Source: Salimicrobium flavidum
Lineage (GTDB): Bacteria > Bacillota > Bacilli > Bacillales > Halobacillaceae
Assembly: GCF_900156645.1 (NCBI RefSeq)
Contig: NZ_FTOC01000001.1
Span: forward strand, 186,001-250,000
Reading direction: 5' to 3'
DNA length: 64,000 nt
Part shown: piece by piece, positions 17,597-26,446 of the stretch
Layout: each line of letters begins with the position of its first letter
Numbering within the stretch: position 1 is the first letter of the stretch
The notes under the pieces: generated by a model
Seen by the model: the letters and a program-made list of their open reading frames with translations, nothing else
The model's database searches: none
What the model was told of the DNA's origin: nothing
Position numbers and translations under genes: made by a program

Positions 17597-18862
17597 ATGG
17601 TAGCCGACCAACCAGAAAAAAATGATAAAATGAACGTATTAACGTCTACTAGAACAGTTATTCGTACCGCTCTCGATAAACTGGGGTATCCAGATGAAGT
17701 ATATGAATTACTGAAGGAACCTGTGCGGATGATGACTGTGCGTATGCCGGTACGTATGGATGACGGCTCGATAAAAATTTTCACCGGTTTTCGTTCCCAG
17801 CACAACGATGCTATTGGTCCGACCAAAGGTGGAGTGCGATTTCATCCCAATGTTTCAGAAACAGAAGTGAAAGCTCTTTCCATCTGGATGAGTCTTAAAG
17901 CGGGAATCGTGGATTTACCATACGGTGGCGGTAAAGGAGGTATCATCTGCGACCCGCGGGAGATGTCCTTCCGTGAATTGGAAGGGATAAGCAGAGGATA
18001 TGTCCGGGCTATCAGTCAAATTGTAGGTCCAACAAAAGATATTCCTGCTCCAGACGTATTCACCAATTCCCAGATTATGGCCTGGATGATGGATGAGTAC
18101 TCAAGAATTGACGAATTCAACAATCCCGGTTTCATTACAGGAAAACCGATAGTTCTTGGTGGTTCTCACGGTAGAGAAACAGCGACGGCAAAAGGTGTAA
18201 CGATCTGTATAGATGAGGCTGCCAAGAAAAAGAACATAGATATTGAAGGAGCCAGAGTAGTTGTTCAGGGCTTCGGTAACGCAGGAAGCTTCCTGGCAAA
18301 ATTCATGCATGATAAAGGCGCAAAAATTGTCGGAATTTCTGATGCTCTGGGCGGTCTCCACGATCCGGATGGATTAGACATCGATTATCTTCTTGACCGC
18401 CGGGACAGTTTCGGTACGGTTACGAATCTTTTTGATGAAACGATTACAAATCAAGAGTTGCTTGAACTTGATTGTGATATTTTGGTGCCAGCTGCCATCG
18501 AAAATCAAATCACAGAAGAGAATGCCCATAATATTAAGGCGAGCATAGTAGTGGAAGCGGCCAATGGGCCGACGACGCTTGAAGGGACGAAAATCCTATC
18601 CGAACGTGGCGTGCTCCTCGTTCCTGATGTGCTGGCATCTGCTGGTGGCGTGACCGTATCTTATTTTGAATGGGTCCAGAATAACCAGGGGTATTACTGG
18701 TCGGAAGAAGAAGTAGAAGAGAAATTGCATAAAGTGATAATCAAAGGATTCAACAATGTCTATTCGACCGCTGAAACACGTAGAGTGGATATGCGTCTGG
18801 CAGCTTATATGGTCGGCGTGCGAAAAATGGCCGAAGCGGCTCGGTTCCGTGGATGGGTATAA
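17597..18862 (+). CDS. gudB: NAD-dependent glutamate dehydrogenase
   Basis: This enzyme interconverts glutamate and 2-oxoglutarate plus ammonia, mainly in the catabolic direction in Bacillus. The 421-residue protein has the substrate-binding GPTKGGVRFHP, the catalytic-lysine motif LPYGGGKGGI, PAPDVFTNSQ, and a Rossmann part (VVQGFGNAGSFLAKF). It lacks the small insertion known for the inactive GudB of domesticated B. subtilis 168 as far as can be seen, so it should be active. AGGAGG lies about 8 bases before the ATG. Confidence 0.95.
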   Translation: MVADQPEKNDKMNVLTSTRTVIRTALDKLGYPDEVYELLKEPVRMMTVRMPVRMDDGSIKIFTGFRSQHNDAIGPTKGGVRFHPNVSETEVKALSIWMSLKAGIVDLPYGGGKGGIICDPREMSFRELEGISRGYVRAISQIVGPTKDIPAPDVFTNSQIMAWMMDEYSRIDEFNNPGFITGKPIVLGGSHGRETATAKGVTICIDEAAKKKNIDIEGARVVVQGFGNAGSFLAKFMHDKGAKIVGISDALGGLHDPDGLDIDYLLDRRDSFGTVTNLFDETITNQELLELDCDILVPAAIENQITEENAHNIKASIVVEAANGPTTLEGTKILSERGVLLVPDVLASAGGVTVSYFEWVQNNQGYYWSEEEVEEKLHKVIIKGFNNVYSTAETRRVDMRLAAYMVGVRKMAEAARFRGWV

Positions 18863-18877
18863 GTTGCTAATGACAGT

Positions 18878-18914
18878 AAAATCTCCTATCATTACTTTGA
18901 TAGGAGATTTTTTG
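18878..18914 (+). terminator. Terminator after gudB
   Basis: AAAATCTCCTATCA pairs perfectly with TGATAGGAGATTTT around TTACTT, followed by TTT. Confidence 0.92.
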
Positions 18915-18998
18915 TGTTTATTATTCAGAGATAAAAACTATAAGCATTTTCGGCTCCATAACGAGGAGACGGTTTTTTACAGATAGGGAGTGACAAAA

Positions 18999-19991
18999 GT
19001 GCAAAGAGAGCAAGTAATTATCATTGGAGGCGGGCCTTGTGGCATGAGCGCTGCAATAGAAATGCAGAAACAGGGAATCGATCCTCTGATCATTGAAAAA
19101 GGTAATATTGTCAATTCGATTTATCATTACCCGACTCATCAGACATTTTTCAGTTCCAGCGAAAAGCTGGAGATCGGGGATGTTCCGTTTATATCTGAGC
19201 GACAGAAGCCAGTACGGAACGAAGCTCTGACGTATTACCGGGGCGTTTCGAAACGAAAGCAGTTACGAGTGAATACGTTTGAAAAAGTCCTTCAGGTAAC
19301 GAAGGATGGGGACGGATTTCTGCTGGATACTCACAAAGAGATGAATAATGAAAATGAAAAATACAGAGCTGATTATCTGGTCGTGGCTACCGGTTATTAT
19401 GATCAGCCGAATTTCATGGACGTTCCCGGTGAAGAAAGAGAAAAGGTGAGTCACTACTTCAAGGAAGCCCACCCATTCTTTGATAAGGAAGTCGCCGTTA
19501 TAGGTGGGAAGAATTCAGCTGCGGATGCTGCACTGGAACTGGTGAAAGCTGGAGCTCATGTAACCGTCCTTTACCGGGGCAGTGACTATTCGAAAAGTAT
19601 AAAACCGTGGATTCTCCCTCAGTTTTCTGCACTGGTTGATAAAGGAATAGTGAAAATGGAATTTGAAGCGGAAGTAAAAGAAATTACGGGTAACGAAATA
19701 GTCTATGAAGTGAACGGTGTCCAGAAACGGGCTCCGAATGATTTCACTTTTGCCATGACCGGTTATAAACCTGATCATCCCTTCATAAAAAATATCGGAG
19801 TACAGATTGATGAGGAAACAGGAAGACCTGTTTTCAGTGAAGATACGATGGAAACCAACGTGCCGGGAGTATACGTAGCCGGAGTGATAGCTGCCGGTTA
19901 TAACAATAACGAAATTTTCATTGAAAACGGGAGATGGCATGGAGAAAAAATAGCTGCGGATATATGCAAAGAAAAAGAGCCTTCCAAGTAA
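18999..19991 (+). CDS. ypdA: Bacillithiol-disulfide reductase YpdA (Bdr)
   Basis: A 330-residue FAD-containing, NADPH-dependent reductase that regenerates bacillithiol from its disulfide. It has two dinucleotide folds: VIIIGGGPCGMSAA at the N-terminus (the Cys after GGGP is conserved in YpdA) and AVIGGKNSAADAALELVKAG in the middle. Also present are YPTHQTFFSSSEKLEIGDV and VPGVYVAGVIAAG. GTG at 18999 is chosen because AGGGAG lies 8 bases upstream and it matches the family start; GTG at 18990 is in frame. It fits with bshA later in the window. Confidence 0.93.
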   Translation: MQREQVIIIGGGPCGMSAAIEMQKQGIDPLIIEKGNIVNSIYHYPTHQTFFSSSEKLEIGDVPFISERQKPVRNEALTYYRGVSKRKQLRVNTFEKVLQVTKDGDGFLLDTHKEMNNENEKYRADYLVVATGYYDQPNFMDVPGEEREKVSHYFKEAHPFFDKEVAVIGGKNSAADAALELVKAGAHVTVLYRGSDYSKSIKPWILPQFSALVDKGIVKMEFEAEVKEITGNEIVYEVNGVQKRAPNDFTFAMTGYKPDHPFIKNIGVQIDEETGRPVFSEDTMETNVPGVYVAGVIAAGYNNNEIFIENGRWHGEKIAADICKEKEPSK

Positions 19992-20000
19992 GGCTCTTTT
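19973..20000. terminator. Bidirectional terminator between ypdA and ansA
   Basis: AAAAAGAGCCTT and AAGGCTCTTTTT pair around CCAAGT. It lies at the meeting point of two convergent genes and overlaps the ypdA stop. Confidence 0.9.
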
Positions 20001-20968
20001 TATTGGAACATGGATATGATTTCAGGCCGATTGCTGGTCATTTCAAGAGCGATCATCAGTTTCAGTCGTGCTTTGGGTCCATTGAGACCGTTAGCGAAAA
20101 TGAGGCCGATGTCTTCCAGATGCTTTCCTCCACCTTCATAGGCGTAAGTGGGCTGGACAAAACCCTGGTAGCATCTTGATACTACGAGGACTGGTACGTC
20201 TTTGTCTACTGCGTTCTTCAATGAAGGAATCATTGCAGGAGGGACATTTCCTTGTCCTAATGCTTCTATAACGATTCCGTCTACACTATTGGCAAGAAGA
20301 GAATCGATGAGGCTGCCATCCATGCCAGCGAAAACTTTCAGGAGAACGATATCTTTTGACAGTTGCTGTACTGGATAAGACTCTCTGTAAGTCATTTTGT
20401 GGTGAAAGAAAACCTGTTGTTTCGTTGTGATACCAATAGGACCATACTGGGGGCTTTGGAACGTTGCTACGTTACTCGTAGATGTTTTTGTCACATTTTT
20501 TGCAGTATGGATTTCATCGTTCATGACTACGAGCACACCTTTTTCCTGGGCTTCATCACTGCTGGCGGTCCTTACGGCTGTAATCAGATTATACAACCCA
20601 TCTGCACCGATTTCATTGGCACTTCGCATGGCTCCAGTTACGATCACCGGTTTTCTCGTCTGCAGAAAAAGGTCCAGGAAATATGCCGTTTCTTCTAACG
20701 TATCCGTTCCGTGTGTAACCACGATGCCATCATAGATCTTTTCGCTGAACCGTTCGTGAATAAGTTGTCCAAGTGTCAACATATCTTCAGGCTTCATGTG
20801 CGGAGAAGGAATATGAAAGGCTGCCTCATCTGAAATATTTGCTATATGTTCTATATGCTTAGCAGCAGTTGAAAGAGGATGGGATGGGGTCGTATTCACC
20901 TCTCCGGTAGATGTATCTTCCTGCATGGAAATAGTGCCGCCTGTATGTATTATCAATATGTTTTTCAT
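20000..20968 (-). CDS. ansA: L-asparaginase, type I
   Basis: It hydrolyses asparagine to aspartate and ammonia. The 322-residue protein has both active-site threonine motifs: IIHTGGTISM near the N-terminus and GIVVTHGTDTLEETAYFLDL (TDT with the catalytic Thr-Asp). No signal peptide is present from the start at 20968, so it is probably the cytoplasmic type. The frame is open 16 codons further, but the GGAGTGATACTA before 20968 sets the start. It lies on the minus strand between ypdA and prsW, where B. subtilis has no ansA. Confidence 0.92.
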   Translation of the reverse strand: MKNILIIHTGGTISMQEDTSTGEVNTTPSHPLSTAAKHIEHIANISDEAAFHIPSPHMKPEDMLTLGQLIHERFSEKIYDGIVVTHGTDTLEETAYFLDLFLQTRKPVIVTGAMRSANEIGADGLYNLITAVRTASSDEAQEKGVLVVMNDEIHTAKNVTKTSTSNVATFQSPQYGPIGITTKQQVFFHHKMTYRESYPVQQLSKDIVLLKVFAGMDGSLIDSLLANSVDGIVIEALGQGNVPPAMIPSLKNAVDKDVPVLVVSRCYQGFVQPTYAYEGGGKHLEDIGLIFANGLNGPKARLKLMIALEMTSNRPEIISMFQ

Positions 20969-21031
20969 TAGTATCACTCCATTTTCTGAGGTCTCTACCT
21001 TTTCCTGCTCTCTCATGATAATATGGAATAG

Positions 21032-21712
21032 ATGGAAAGGAAAGTGGGGCTTTTAAAAGTGGCTATATTAATTACGGCAATAGCGCCGATAGTTGCGTTG
21101 ATGACATACATATATCTGAACAAAAAAGTTGAGTTAGAACCGCTTCACCTTATTGTTCGTATTTTTATCGTAGGCAGTCTATTGGTATTTCCGATAATGT
21201 TCGTGCAATACGGTCTCGAACAAGAAGGGGTTCTTGAAGGAAACCAGTGGAAGCCCTTTATATCGGCCGGTTTTTTTGAGGAGTTCTTCAAATGGTTTTT
21301 TTTCTTATTCATCGTTTATAAACATGAAAATTTTGATCATCATTATGATGGTATCATATATGGAGTTTCCCTCAGTCTCGGTTTTGCTACCGTTGAAAAT
21401 ATCATCTACCTTTTTTCCAATGGAATAGAGATCGCTTTTTTACGTGCGATCTTCCCCGTCTCCTCTCATGCACTGTTCGGATTGATTATGGGCTTTTATA
21501 TGGGCAAAGCGAAATTCAGGACGAAGAGAAAAAGGTGGAATATTTTTCTTGCTCTCGTATTACCCGTACTATTGCACGGTATCTACGGATATATGGTAAA
21601 CCTCCCTTCCTGGCTATACAACCTCCTCCCGTTCATGATTCTTTTGTGGGTATTCAGTATTCAATTAATCCGGGTAGCGAATAGTCACCACACAAGAATA
21701 AGTGGAGGGTGA
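21032..21712 (+). CDS. prsW: Intramembrane glutamic protease PrsW
   Basis: A 226-residue polytopic membrane protease which in B. subtilis makes the first cut in the anti-sigma factor RsiW. Conserved elements: FFEEFFKWFFF (the EE pair in a membrane helix), HYDGIIYGVSLSLGFATVENI (E), VSSHALFGLIMGFYMGKA (H), and LLHGIYGYM (H). The start is uncertain: ATG 21032 has a poor ribosome site, and GTG 21059 would begin where B. subtilis PrsW does. In B. subtilis prsW is followed by sleB-ypeB, which are missing here. Confidence 0.9.
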   Translation: MERKVGLLKVAILITAIAPIVALMTYIYLNKKVELEPLHLIVRIFIVGSLLVFPIMFVQYGLEQEGVLEGNQWKPFISAGFFEEFFKWFFFLFIVYKHENFDHHYDGIIYGVSLSLGFATVENIIYLFSNGIEIAFLRAIFPVSSHALFGLIMGFYMGKAKFRTKRKRWNIFLALVLPVLLHGIYGYMVNLPSWLYNLLPFMILLWVFSIQLIRVANSHHTRISGG

Positions 21713-21820
21713 CTCTCTATTTCAGTTACTGTAAATCATTTCTTTTTCAAATTTTTCCTTCTCTTTTATTTTCGTATTTGCGATAATGATAGTCAGATAG
21801 TCTTACGGAAGGATGATTAA

Positions 21821-22462
21821 ATGATTGATATAGGTAAGGAATTGACATTAACTACAGATACGAACGAGTCTTTTTATTGTAAGGTACACGATATTAATGA
21901 TGAATCAGTATACATAGATTATCCTATACATAAAGAAACAAGAAAAACCTCTTTTTTTCTTGATGGTACGGAATTCAAAATCAGTTACGTAGGGAAAGAC
22001 GGAGCGGTTTATCAATTTGAGTCGGAAGTCGTTTCCAGAAAGAAAATGACTATTCCGGTACTCGTTCTGACATACCCGGGAGAAGAATTTTTGACGAGGA
22101 TCCAACGGCGGAGATACGTAAGGGTTGAAGCATCTGTGGATGTAGCCATAAAGACGAAAAAAACCGCCTATCACACGGTGAGTCTGGATGTGAGCGGGGG
22201 AGGGGCCTTGCTCGTGAAACCTGCTCATTGTACATTGATCGAAGGTCAGCTTGTTCAGTTGACGATTGTATTACCAATGAATTCCGGGGTCTATCACTAT
22301 ATAGAATCAGAAGCTTCTATAGTCAGAACAACTGAGAAAAACAAGCAAAAGCCTGCAACTGTCTCAGTGAAGTTCGAAGGCTTAGCCGAGAAAAATAGAC
22401 AACATATCATTAAATATGGTTTTGAACAACAAAGATCCATGAAAAAAAGAGAGTACAGTTGA
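21821..22462 (+). CDS. motI: c-di-GMP-binding flagellar brake protein MotI (YpfA, DgrA)
   Basis: A 213-residue YcgR-like protein. The N-terminal domain (about 1-95) is of the YcgR type, and the C-terminal PilZ domain has the c-di-GMP motif RRRYVRV (RxxxR) and DVSGGG (D/NxSxxG). In B. subtilis it binds the stator protein MotA when loaded with c-di-GMP and slows motility. CGGAAGGATG precedes the ATG. Together with cheR at 34.3 kb it suggests a flagellated cell. Confidence 0.88.
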   Translation: MIDIGKELTLTTDTNESFYCKVHDINDESVYIDYPIHKETRKTSFFLDGTEFKISYVGKDGAVYQFESEVVSRKKMTIPVLVLTYPGEEFLTRIQRRRYVRVEASVDVAIKTKKTAYHTVSLDVSGGGALLVKPAHCTLIEGQLVQLTIVLPMNSGVYHYIESEASIVRTTEKNKQKPATVSVKFEGLAEKNRQHIIKYGFEQQRSMKKREYS

Positions 22463-22529
22463 ATAGCAGAGCCGTCCTTGAATGTGTTATTCTTGCACGG
22501 ATAAACAAAAGTGAACGGAGGAAGAGTTT

Positions 22530-23207
22530 ATGCCTGAGACGATATCAATAGCGATTGACGGGCCCGCAGCGGCTGGGAAGAGCACTGTTGCAAAGAAAGT
22601 AGCTCACGAACTGACTTATATATACGTGGATACAGGCGCGATGTACAGAGCCCTTACTTTCAAAGCGATAAAGGATAAGGTTGATCTTTCTTCTGAGGAA
22701 GAAGTCCATAAGGTTTTGATGAACTGTGATATACAATTTGAGCAATCGAAGGACGGTCAACTTGTATATGTAAATGAAGAGGAAGTGACGAAAGATATTC
22801 GAACCCAGGAAGTCACCAACCACGTTTCTGCAGTTTCAAGTTACCCGAGCGTCCGAAAAGAGATGGTGAATCGTCAACAAAAAATGATTCACGGAAGAAA
22901 CGTAGTCATGGACGGAAGAGATATTGGAACTAAGGTGATTCCGGATGCGGATTTGAAGATTTTCATGGTAGCATCCGTAGAAGAAAGAGCCAGACGCAGA
23001 CACGAAGAGAATGTGCGCTCCGGGTATCCGAGCGATATAGAAGAGTTGAAAGAAGATATTAAAAGACGAGACGATATCGACTCCAATCGCCAAGCCTCTC
23101 CTCTGGTCAAAGCCAAAGATGGTGTGGAAATCGATACGACAGATATGTCCATAGAGGATGTGGTGAAAGTTATTATGGACCTTGCGAAGGAAAAGGGGGG
23201 ACAATAA
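22530..23207 (+). CDS. cmk: (d)CMP kinase
   Basis: It phosphorylates CMP and dCMP to the diphosphates. The 225-residue protein begins with the P-loop IAIDGPAAAGKST (residues 11-19) and has VDTGAMYRALT, VVMDGRDIGT, and the lid RARRRHEE. CGGAGGAAG lies before the ATG. Its stop overlaps the plsC start by one base, so the two are coupled. The small ypfB gene found before cmk in B. subtilis is not seen. Confidence 0.95.
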   Translation: MPETISIAIDGPAAAGKSTVAKKVAHELTYIYVDTGAMYRALTFKAIKDKVDLSSEEEVHKVLMNCDIQFEQSKDGQLVYVNEEEVTKDIRTQEVTNHVSAVSSYPSVRKEMVNRQQKMIHGRNVVMDGRDIGTKVIPDADLKIFMVASVEERARRRHEENVRSGYPSDIEELKEDIKRRDDIDSNRQASPLVKAKDGVEIDTTDMSIEDVVKVIMDLAKEKGGQ

Positions 23208-23788
23208 TGAATTTATACAAATTGGCCAGGTCACTCGTTTCTGTCGTTATGTATCCCTTGTACAGAATCGAAGTTAAGGGAAAAGAGAATATTCCGGAAG
23301 AAGGGCCGGTCATTATCTGTTCGAACCACATATCTAATTTCGACCCTCCTGTAGTAGGGATAACGTCCCCTCGGACCATCCACTTCATGGCTAAAGAAGA
23401 ATTGTTCGAAAAAAAAGGTGTAGGAACGTTATTGAAGAATATCCAGGCTTTCCCTATCAAAAGAGGAATGAGAGACAGGAATGCCTTAAGAAACGGGCTG
23501 AATATACTGAAAGAGGGCGAGGTTCTTGGTCTTTTCCCTGAAGGATCGAGGCAAAAAACCGGAGAAATCGGGGAAGGGTTGACCGGTGCCGGTTTCTTTG
23601 CTCTCCGTTCGGAAGCTGTTGTCGTTCCCTGTGCTATTATAGGTCCTTACAAAGCAGGAAAAAAACTCAAAGTCGCCTATGGTGATCCAATCGATCTTAC
23701 AGAATTCCGGGAAAACAAGGCATCTGCGAAAGAGGTCACCGATTATATCATGGAAAGAATCAGACAATTGCATAAATTTCATGAATAA
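23207..23788 (+). CDS. plsC: 1-acyl-sn-glycerol-3-phosphate acyltransferase
   Basis: It adds the second acyl chain to lysophosphatidate to make phosphatidate at the membrane. The 193-residue protein has a hydrophobic N-terminus and acyltransferase blocks NHISNFDPP (HxxxxD-like, NHxxxxD), FPIKRG, and FPEGSRQKTGE. It is placed between cmk and rpsA as in many Bacillaceae. GGGGGGACAATA serves as ribosome site inside the cmk end. Confidence 0.9.
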   Translation: MNLYKLARSLVSVVMYPLYRIEVKGKENIPEEGPVIICSNHISNFDPPVVGITSPRTIHFMAKEELFEKKGVGTLLKNIQAFPIKRGMRDRNALRNGLNILKEGEVLGLFPEGSRQKTGEIGEGLTGAGFFALRSEAVVVPCAIIGPYKAGKKLKVAYGDPIDLTEFRENKASAKEVTDYIMERIRQLHKFHE

Positions 23789-23897
23789 TAGGTGGGTATT
23801 ACTTGACAAAAGCTCGCAAATATTAGAAGTTAGATGAAAGGATATTTATAATTAGAAAGATTAAGTAGTGTCGGAAATTGAAGGAGGTAGTCGTAGT

Positions 23898-25040
23898 ATG
23901 GATGAAATGAATCAGGAAGTTTCAGGTATGAAGGAATTCAACGAAGGAGATATCGTAACTGGTAAAGTCGTCAAAGTAGAGGATAAACAAGTCCTTGTTG
24001 ACGTGGGATATAAAGTGGAAGGTATCGTTCCTATCAGTGAACTTTCGAGTCTTCACATTGAAACAGCATCAGATGTTGCGAAAGAAGGAGACGACATCAC
24101 TTTGAAAGTTAAGAAAGTGGAAGATGATGAGATCGTTCTTTCAAAAAGAGCAGTAGATGCTGACAAGGCGTGGGATGAACTGGAAACCAAATACGACAAC
24201 GAGGAAGTGTTCAACGCAGAGGTCAAGGATGTCGTCAAAGGCGGTCTGGTCGTTGATATCGGACTCCGGGGATTTATTCCTGCCTCATTAGTTGAAACGT
24301 ACTATGTAGAAGATTTTGAAGAATACAAAGGAAAAGAACTCAGTCTGAAAGTAGTGGAATTGGACCGAGAACAAAATCGTGTCATTTTATCTCATCGGGC
24401 TGTTATTGAAGATGAAGAAAAGGTACAGAAACAGAGTGTGCTTCAGTCTCTTGAAGAAGGAGAAGTAGTCGAAGGAACGGTTCAACGCTTGACGGACTTC
24501 GGGGCATTTGTAAATCTCGGAGGTATTGACGGACTTGTGCACATTTCACAACTTTCTCACGAACACGTGAACAAAGCTTCGGATGTTGTGGAAGAAGGAC
24601 AAAAAATCAATGTGAAAGTTCTTTCGGTTGATCGTGATAATGAACGAATCTCTCTTTCATTAAAAGAAACGCAGCCAGGTCCTTGGGAAGGGATTAGTGG
24701 AAAAGTCAGCCAGGGGGATGTTCTTGAAGGAACAGTTCAACGTCTGGTTAACTTTGGTGCTTTTGTTGAAGTCTTCCCTGGAGTTGAAGGGCTTGTTCAT
24801 ATTTCTCAAATCTCCACAAGACACATTGCCAACCCTCAGGAAGTTCTCGAAGAAGGACAGACCGTGAGTGTTAAAGTGCTCGATGTGGATGAGAAACAGA
24901 AGCGTTTATCCTTGAGTATTAAAGAACTGGATGAAGATAAAGAGAAAAAAGAAGTTGAATCTTATCAAAAAGAAGAAGATTCGAACGGTTTTTCCTTAAG
25001 TGATATGATTGGTGATCAATTAGATAAATACAAAAAATGA
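23898..25040 (+). CDS. rpsA: S1-domain RNA-binding protein (ribosomal protein S1 homologue, YpfD)
   Basis: A 380-residue protein with four S1 RNA-binding repeats (about residues 12-85, 100-170, 185-260, 272-345), each with the GxVxxI..FGAFV pattern; for example QRLTDFGAFVNLGGIDGLVH and QRLVNFGAFVEVFPGVEGLV. The Gram-positive four-repeat form lacks the two N-terminal ribosome-binding repeats of E. coli S1. AAGGAGG lies 11 bases before the ATG at 23898; the frame is open 10 codons further upstream but without a ribosome site. The tail is acidic and lysine-rich. Confidence 0.93.
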   Translation: MDEMNQEVSGMKEFNEGDIVTGKVVKVEDKQVLVDVGYKVEGIVPISELSSLHIETASDVAKEGDDITLKVKKVEDDEIVLSKRAVDADKAWDELETKYDNEEVFNAEVKDVVKGGLVVDIGLRGFIPASLVETYYVEDFEEYKGKELSLKVVELDREQNRVILSHRAVIEDEEKVQKQSVLQSLEEGEVVEGTVQRLTDFGAFVNLGGIDGLVHISQLSHEHVNKASDVVEEGQKINVKVLSVDRDNERISLSLKETQPGPWEGISGKVSQGDVLEGTVQRLVNFGAFVEVFPGVEGLVHISQISTRHIANPQEVLEEGQTVSVKVLDVDEKQKRLSLSIKELDEDKEKKEVESYQKEEDSNGFSLSDMIGDQLDKYKK

Positions 25041-25056
25041 GTAATTTAAGAAAAAC

Positions 25057-25113
25057 GGGAAAAGGGCATGCGCAGACGATTCTGTGCTGCTCTTTTCCTA
25101 TGTTTTCTCTTGG
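25057..25113 (+). terminator. Imperfect hairpin after rpsA
   Basis: GGGAAAAGGGCATGCGCAG and CTGTGCTGCTCTTTTCC form an interrupted long stem, followed by TATGTTTTCTCTT. Weak as a terminator. Confidence 0.4.
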
Positions 25114-25135
25114 TTATTAGATGAGGAGTGAAGGG

Positions 25136-26149
25136 ATGAGGTCAGAAAGGAAACTGGATCACATCCGTCATGCGCTAAGTCATTCAGAGAGTCCTATTCA
25201 TTACTTTGATGAAGTAGATATCGTCCATCAGAGTCTTGGGAAGTTGGACTGGAATCAAATAGATATTTCTATAAAACTAGGGGAACTTTCAGCAAGTTCT
25301 CCTCTTTTTGTGAATGCGATGACAGGTGGCGGCGGTGAAAAGACGAAAGAAATCAATGGAAGATTGGCTAAAGTCGCTAGGGCTGCAGGGATCAGTATGG
25401 CTGTCGGATCACAGATGGCTGCAATTCGGAACAAAGAAGAACGCGAGACTTATGAAATTGTGAGAAAAGAAAACCCGGACGGTGTCGTATTCGCTAACGT
25501 CGGAAGTGAAGCCGGCTGGAAAGAAGCCGAGATTGCGATAGATATGCTCGAAGCGGACGCTCTTCAAATCCATCTCAATACCGTACAGGAACTTGTCATG
25601 CCTGAAGGAGACAGGGATTTTTCGAATCGTTTGGAAAACATAAAAGAAATTATTTTGAAAGCACATATACCGGTGATTGTTAAAGAAGTTGGGTTCGGTA
25701 TGTCCTCTGAAACAATCAAAGAACTTAAATCACTTGGGTGTAGATACGTTGATGTAGGTGGTAAAGGTGGAACCAATTTTTCTAAGGTGGAAAATGAAAG
25801 GCGAGAAGACCGTATGGAAGGTTTCAATTCCTGGGGAATACCAACGCCCATCTCTATCATGGAAAGTCGATCCATGGACTACGTAATCGCTTCTGGAGGT
25901 ATACGCTCAGGGGTGGATGGTGCGAAAGCGTTGATTCTTGGTGCAGAAGCTTTCGGAATGGCAGGTCCAATGCTGAAAACGTTAATCGAGGGTGGAGAGT
26001 CGGTGTTGAACAGGAGAATTGACCACATCCATCATGAATTGAAGTCTGTGATGATGGTAATGGGGTGCAAGGAGATCGAAGAACTTAAGGGAAAGCCCTA
26101 TGTTTTGCACGGAGAAACGAATAACTGGGCCGTCCAGCTAAGAGCCTGA
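25136..26149 (+). CDS. fni: Isopentenyl-diphosphate delta-isomerase, type 2 (FMN)
   Basis: It converts isopentenyl to dimethylallyl diphosphate using reduced FMN, feeding the heptaprenyl chain made by HepS/HepT in this window. The 337-residue TIM-barrel protein shows NAMTGGGGEKT, AVGSQMAAI, LQIHLNTVQELVMPEGDR, VKEVGFGMS and GGKGGTNFS. GGAG lies 8 bases before the ATG at 25136; an in-frame ATG lies 15 bases earlier. It follows rpsA as in B. subtilis. Confidence 0.94.
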   Translation: MRSERKLDHIRHALSHSESPIHYFDEVDIVHQSLGKLDWNQIDISIKLGELSASSPLFVNAMTGGGGEKTKEINGRLAKVARAAGISMAVGSQMAAIRNKEERETYEIVRKENPDGVVFANVGSEAGWKEAEIAIDMLEADALQIHLNTVQELVMPEGDRDFSNRLENIKEIILKAHIPVIVKEVGFGMSSETIKELKSLGCRYVDVGGKGGTNFSKVENERREDRMEGFNSWGIPTPISIMESRSMDYVIASGGIRSGVDGAKALILGAEAFGMAGPMLKTLIEGGESVLNRRIDHIHHELKSVMMVMGCKEIEELKGKPYVLHGETNNWAVQLRA

Positions 26150-26163
26150 ACAGGGCTCTTTTA
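26140..26163 (+). terminator. Terminator at the fni stop codon
   Basis: AAGAGCC and GGGCTCTT pair around TGAACA, which contains the stop codon, followed by TTT. Confidence 0.7.
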
Positions 26164-26446
26164 AAGTGTTGAGAATTTGAACATCCACTCGATTGAACTG
26201 AGATCAACGAGCAGCATAGAAGCGATGGAGGGTACCTCCCCCTTTGATTGTTTTATATCCGGATAAAAAAGGAAATATATCAATAGTGACTGACTAAGGA
26301 GTTCTTGACACGAGGAACAATGAAGCCGTTTGCACTTCCTCTTTAGATGCCACTTCTGATTGTCAGGAAACGAGCCTTCTGCTAAAATGATAAGGTTAAG
26401 ACGATGAAAAAGTAATTTTGAGAAATAGAGAAGGGATGTACCTTTC
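26164..26446. other. Gap between fni and der without a recognisable gene
   Basis: About 280 bases. Only the der promoter is recognisable (26360-26388). A 95-codon minus-strand frame runs through it, sharing its start with the der ATG, but it has no ribosome site and no known family. B. subtilis carries yphA and seaA near this place. Confidence 0.45.
26360..26388 (+). promoter_or_regulatory. Promoter of der
   Basis: TTGTCA (26360-26365) and TAAAAT (26383-26388), spacing 17, about 58 bases before the der start. Confidence 0.7.
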
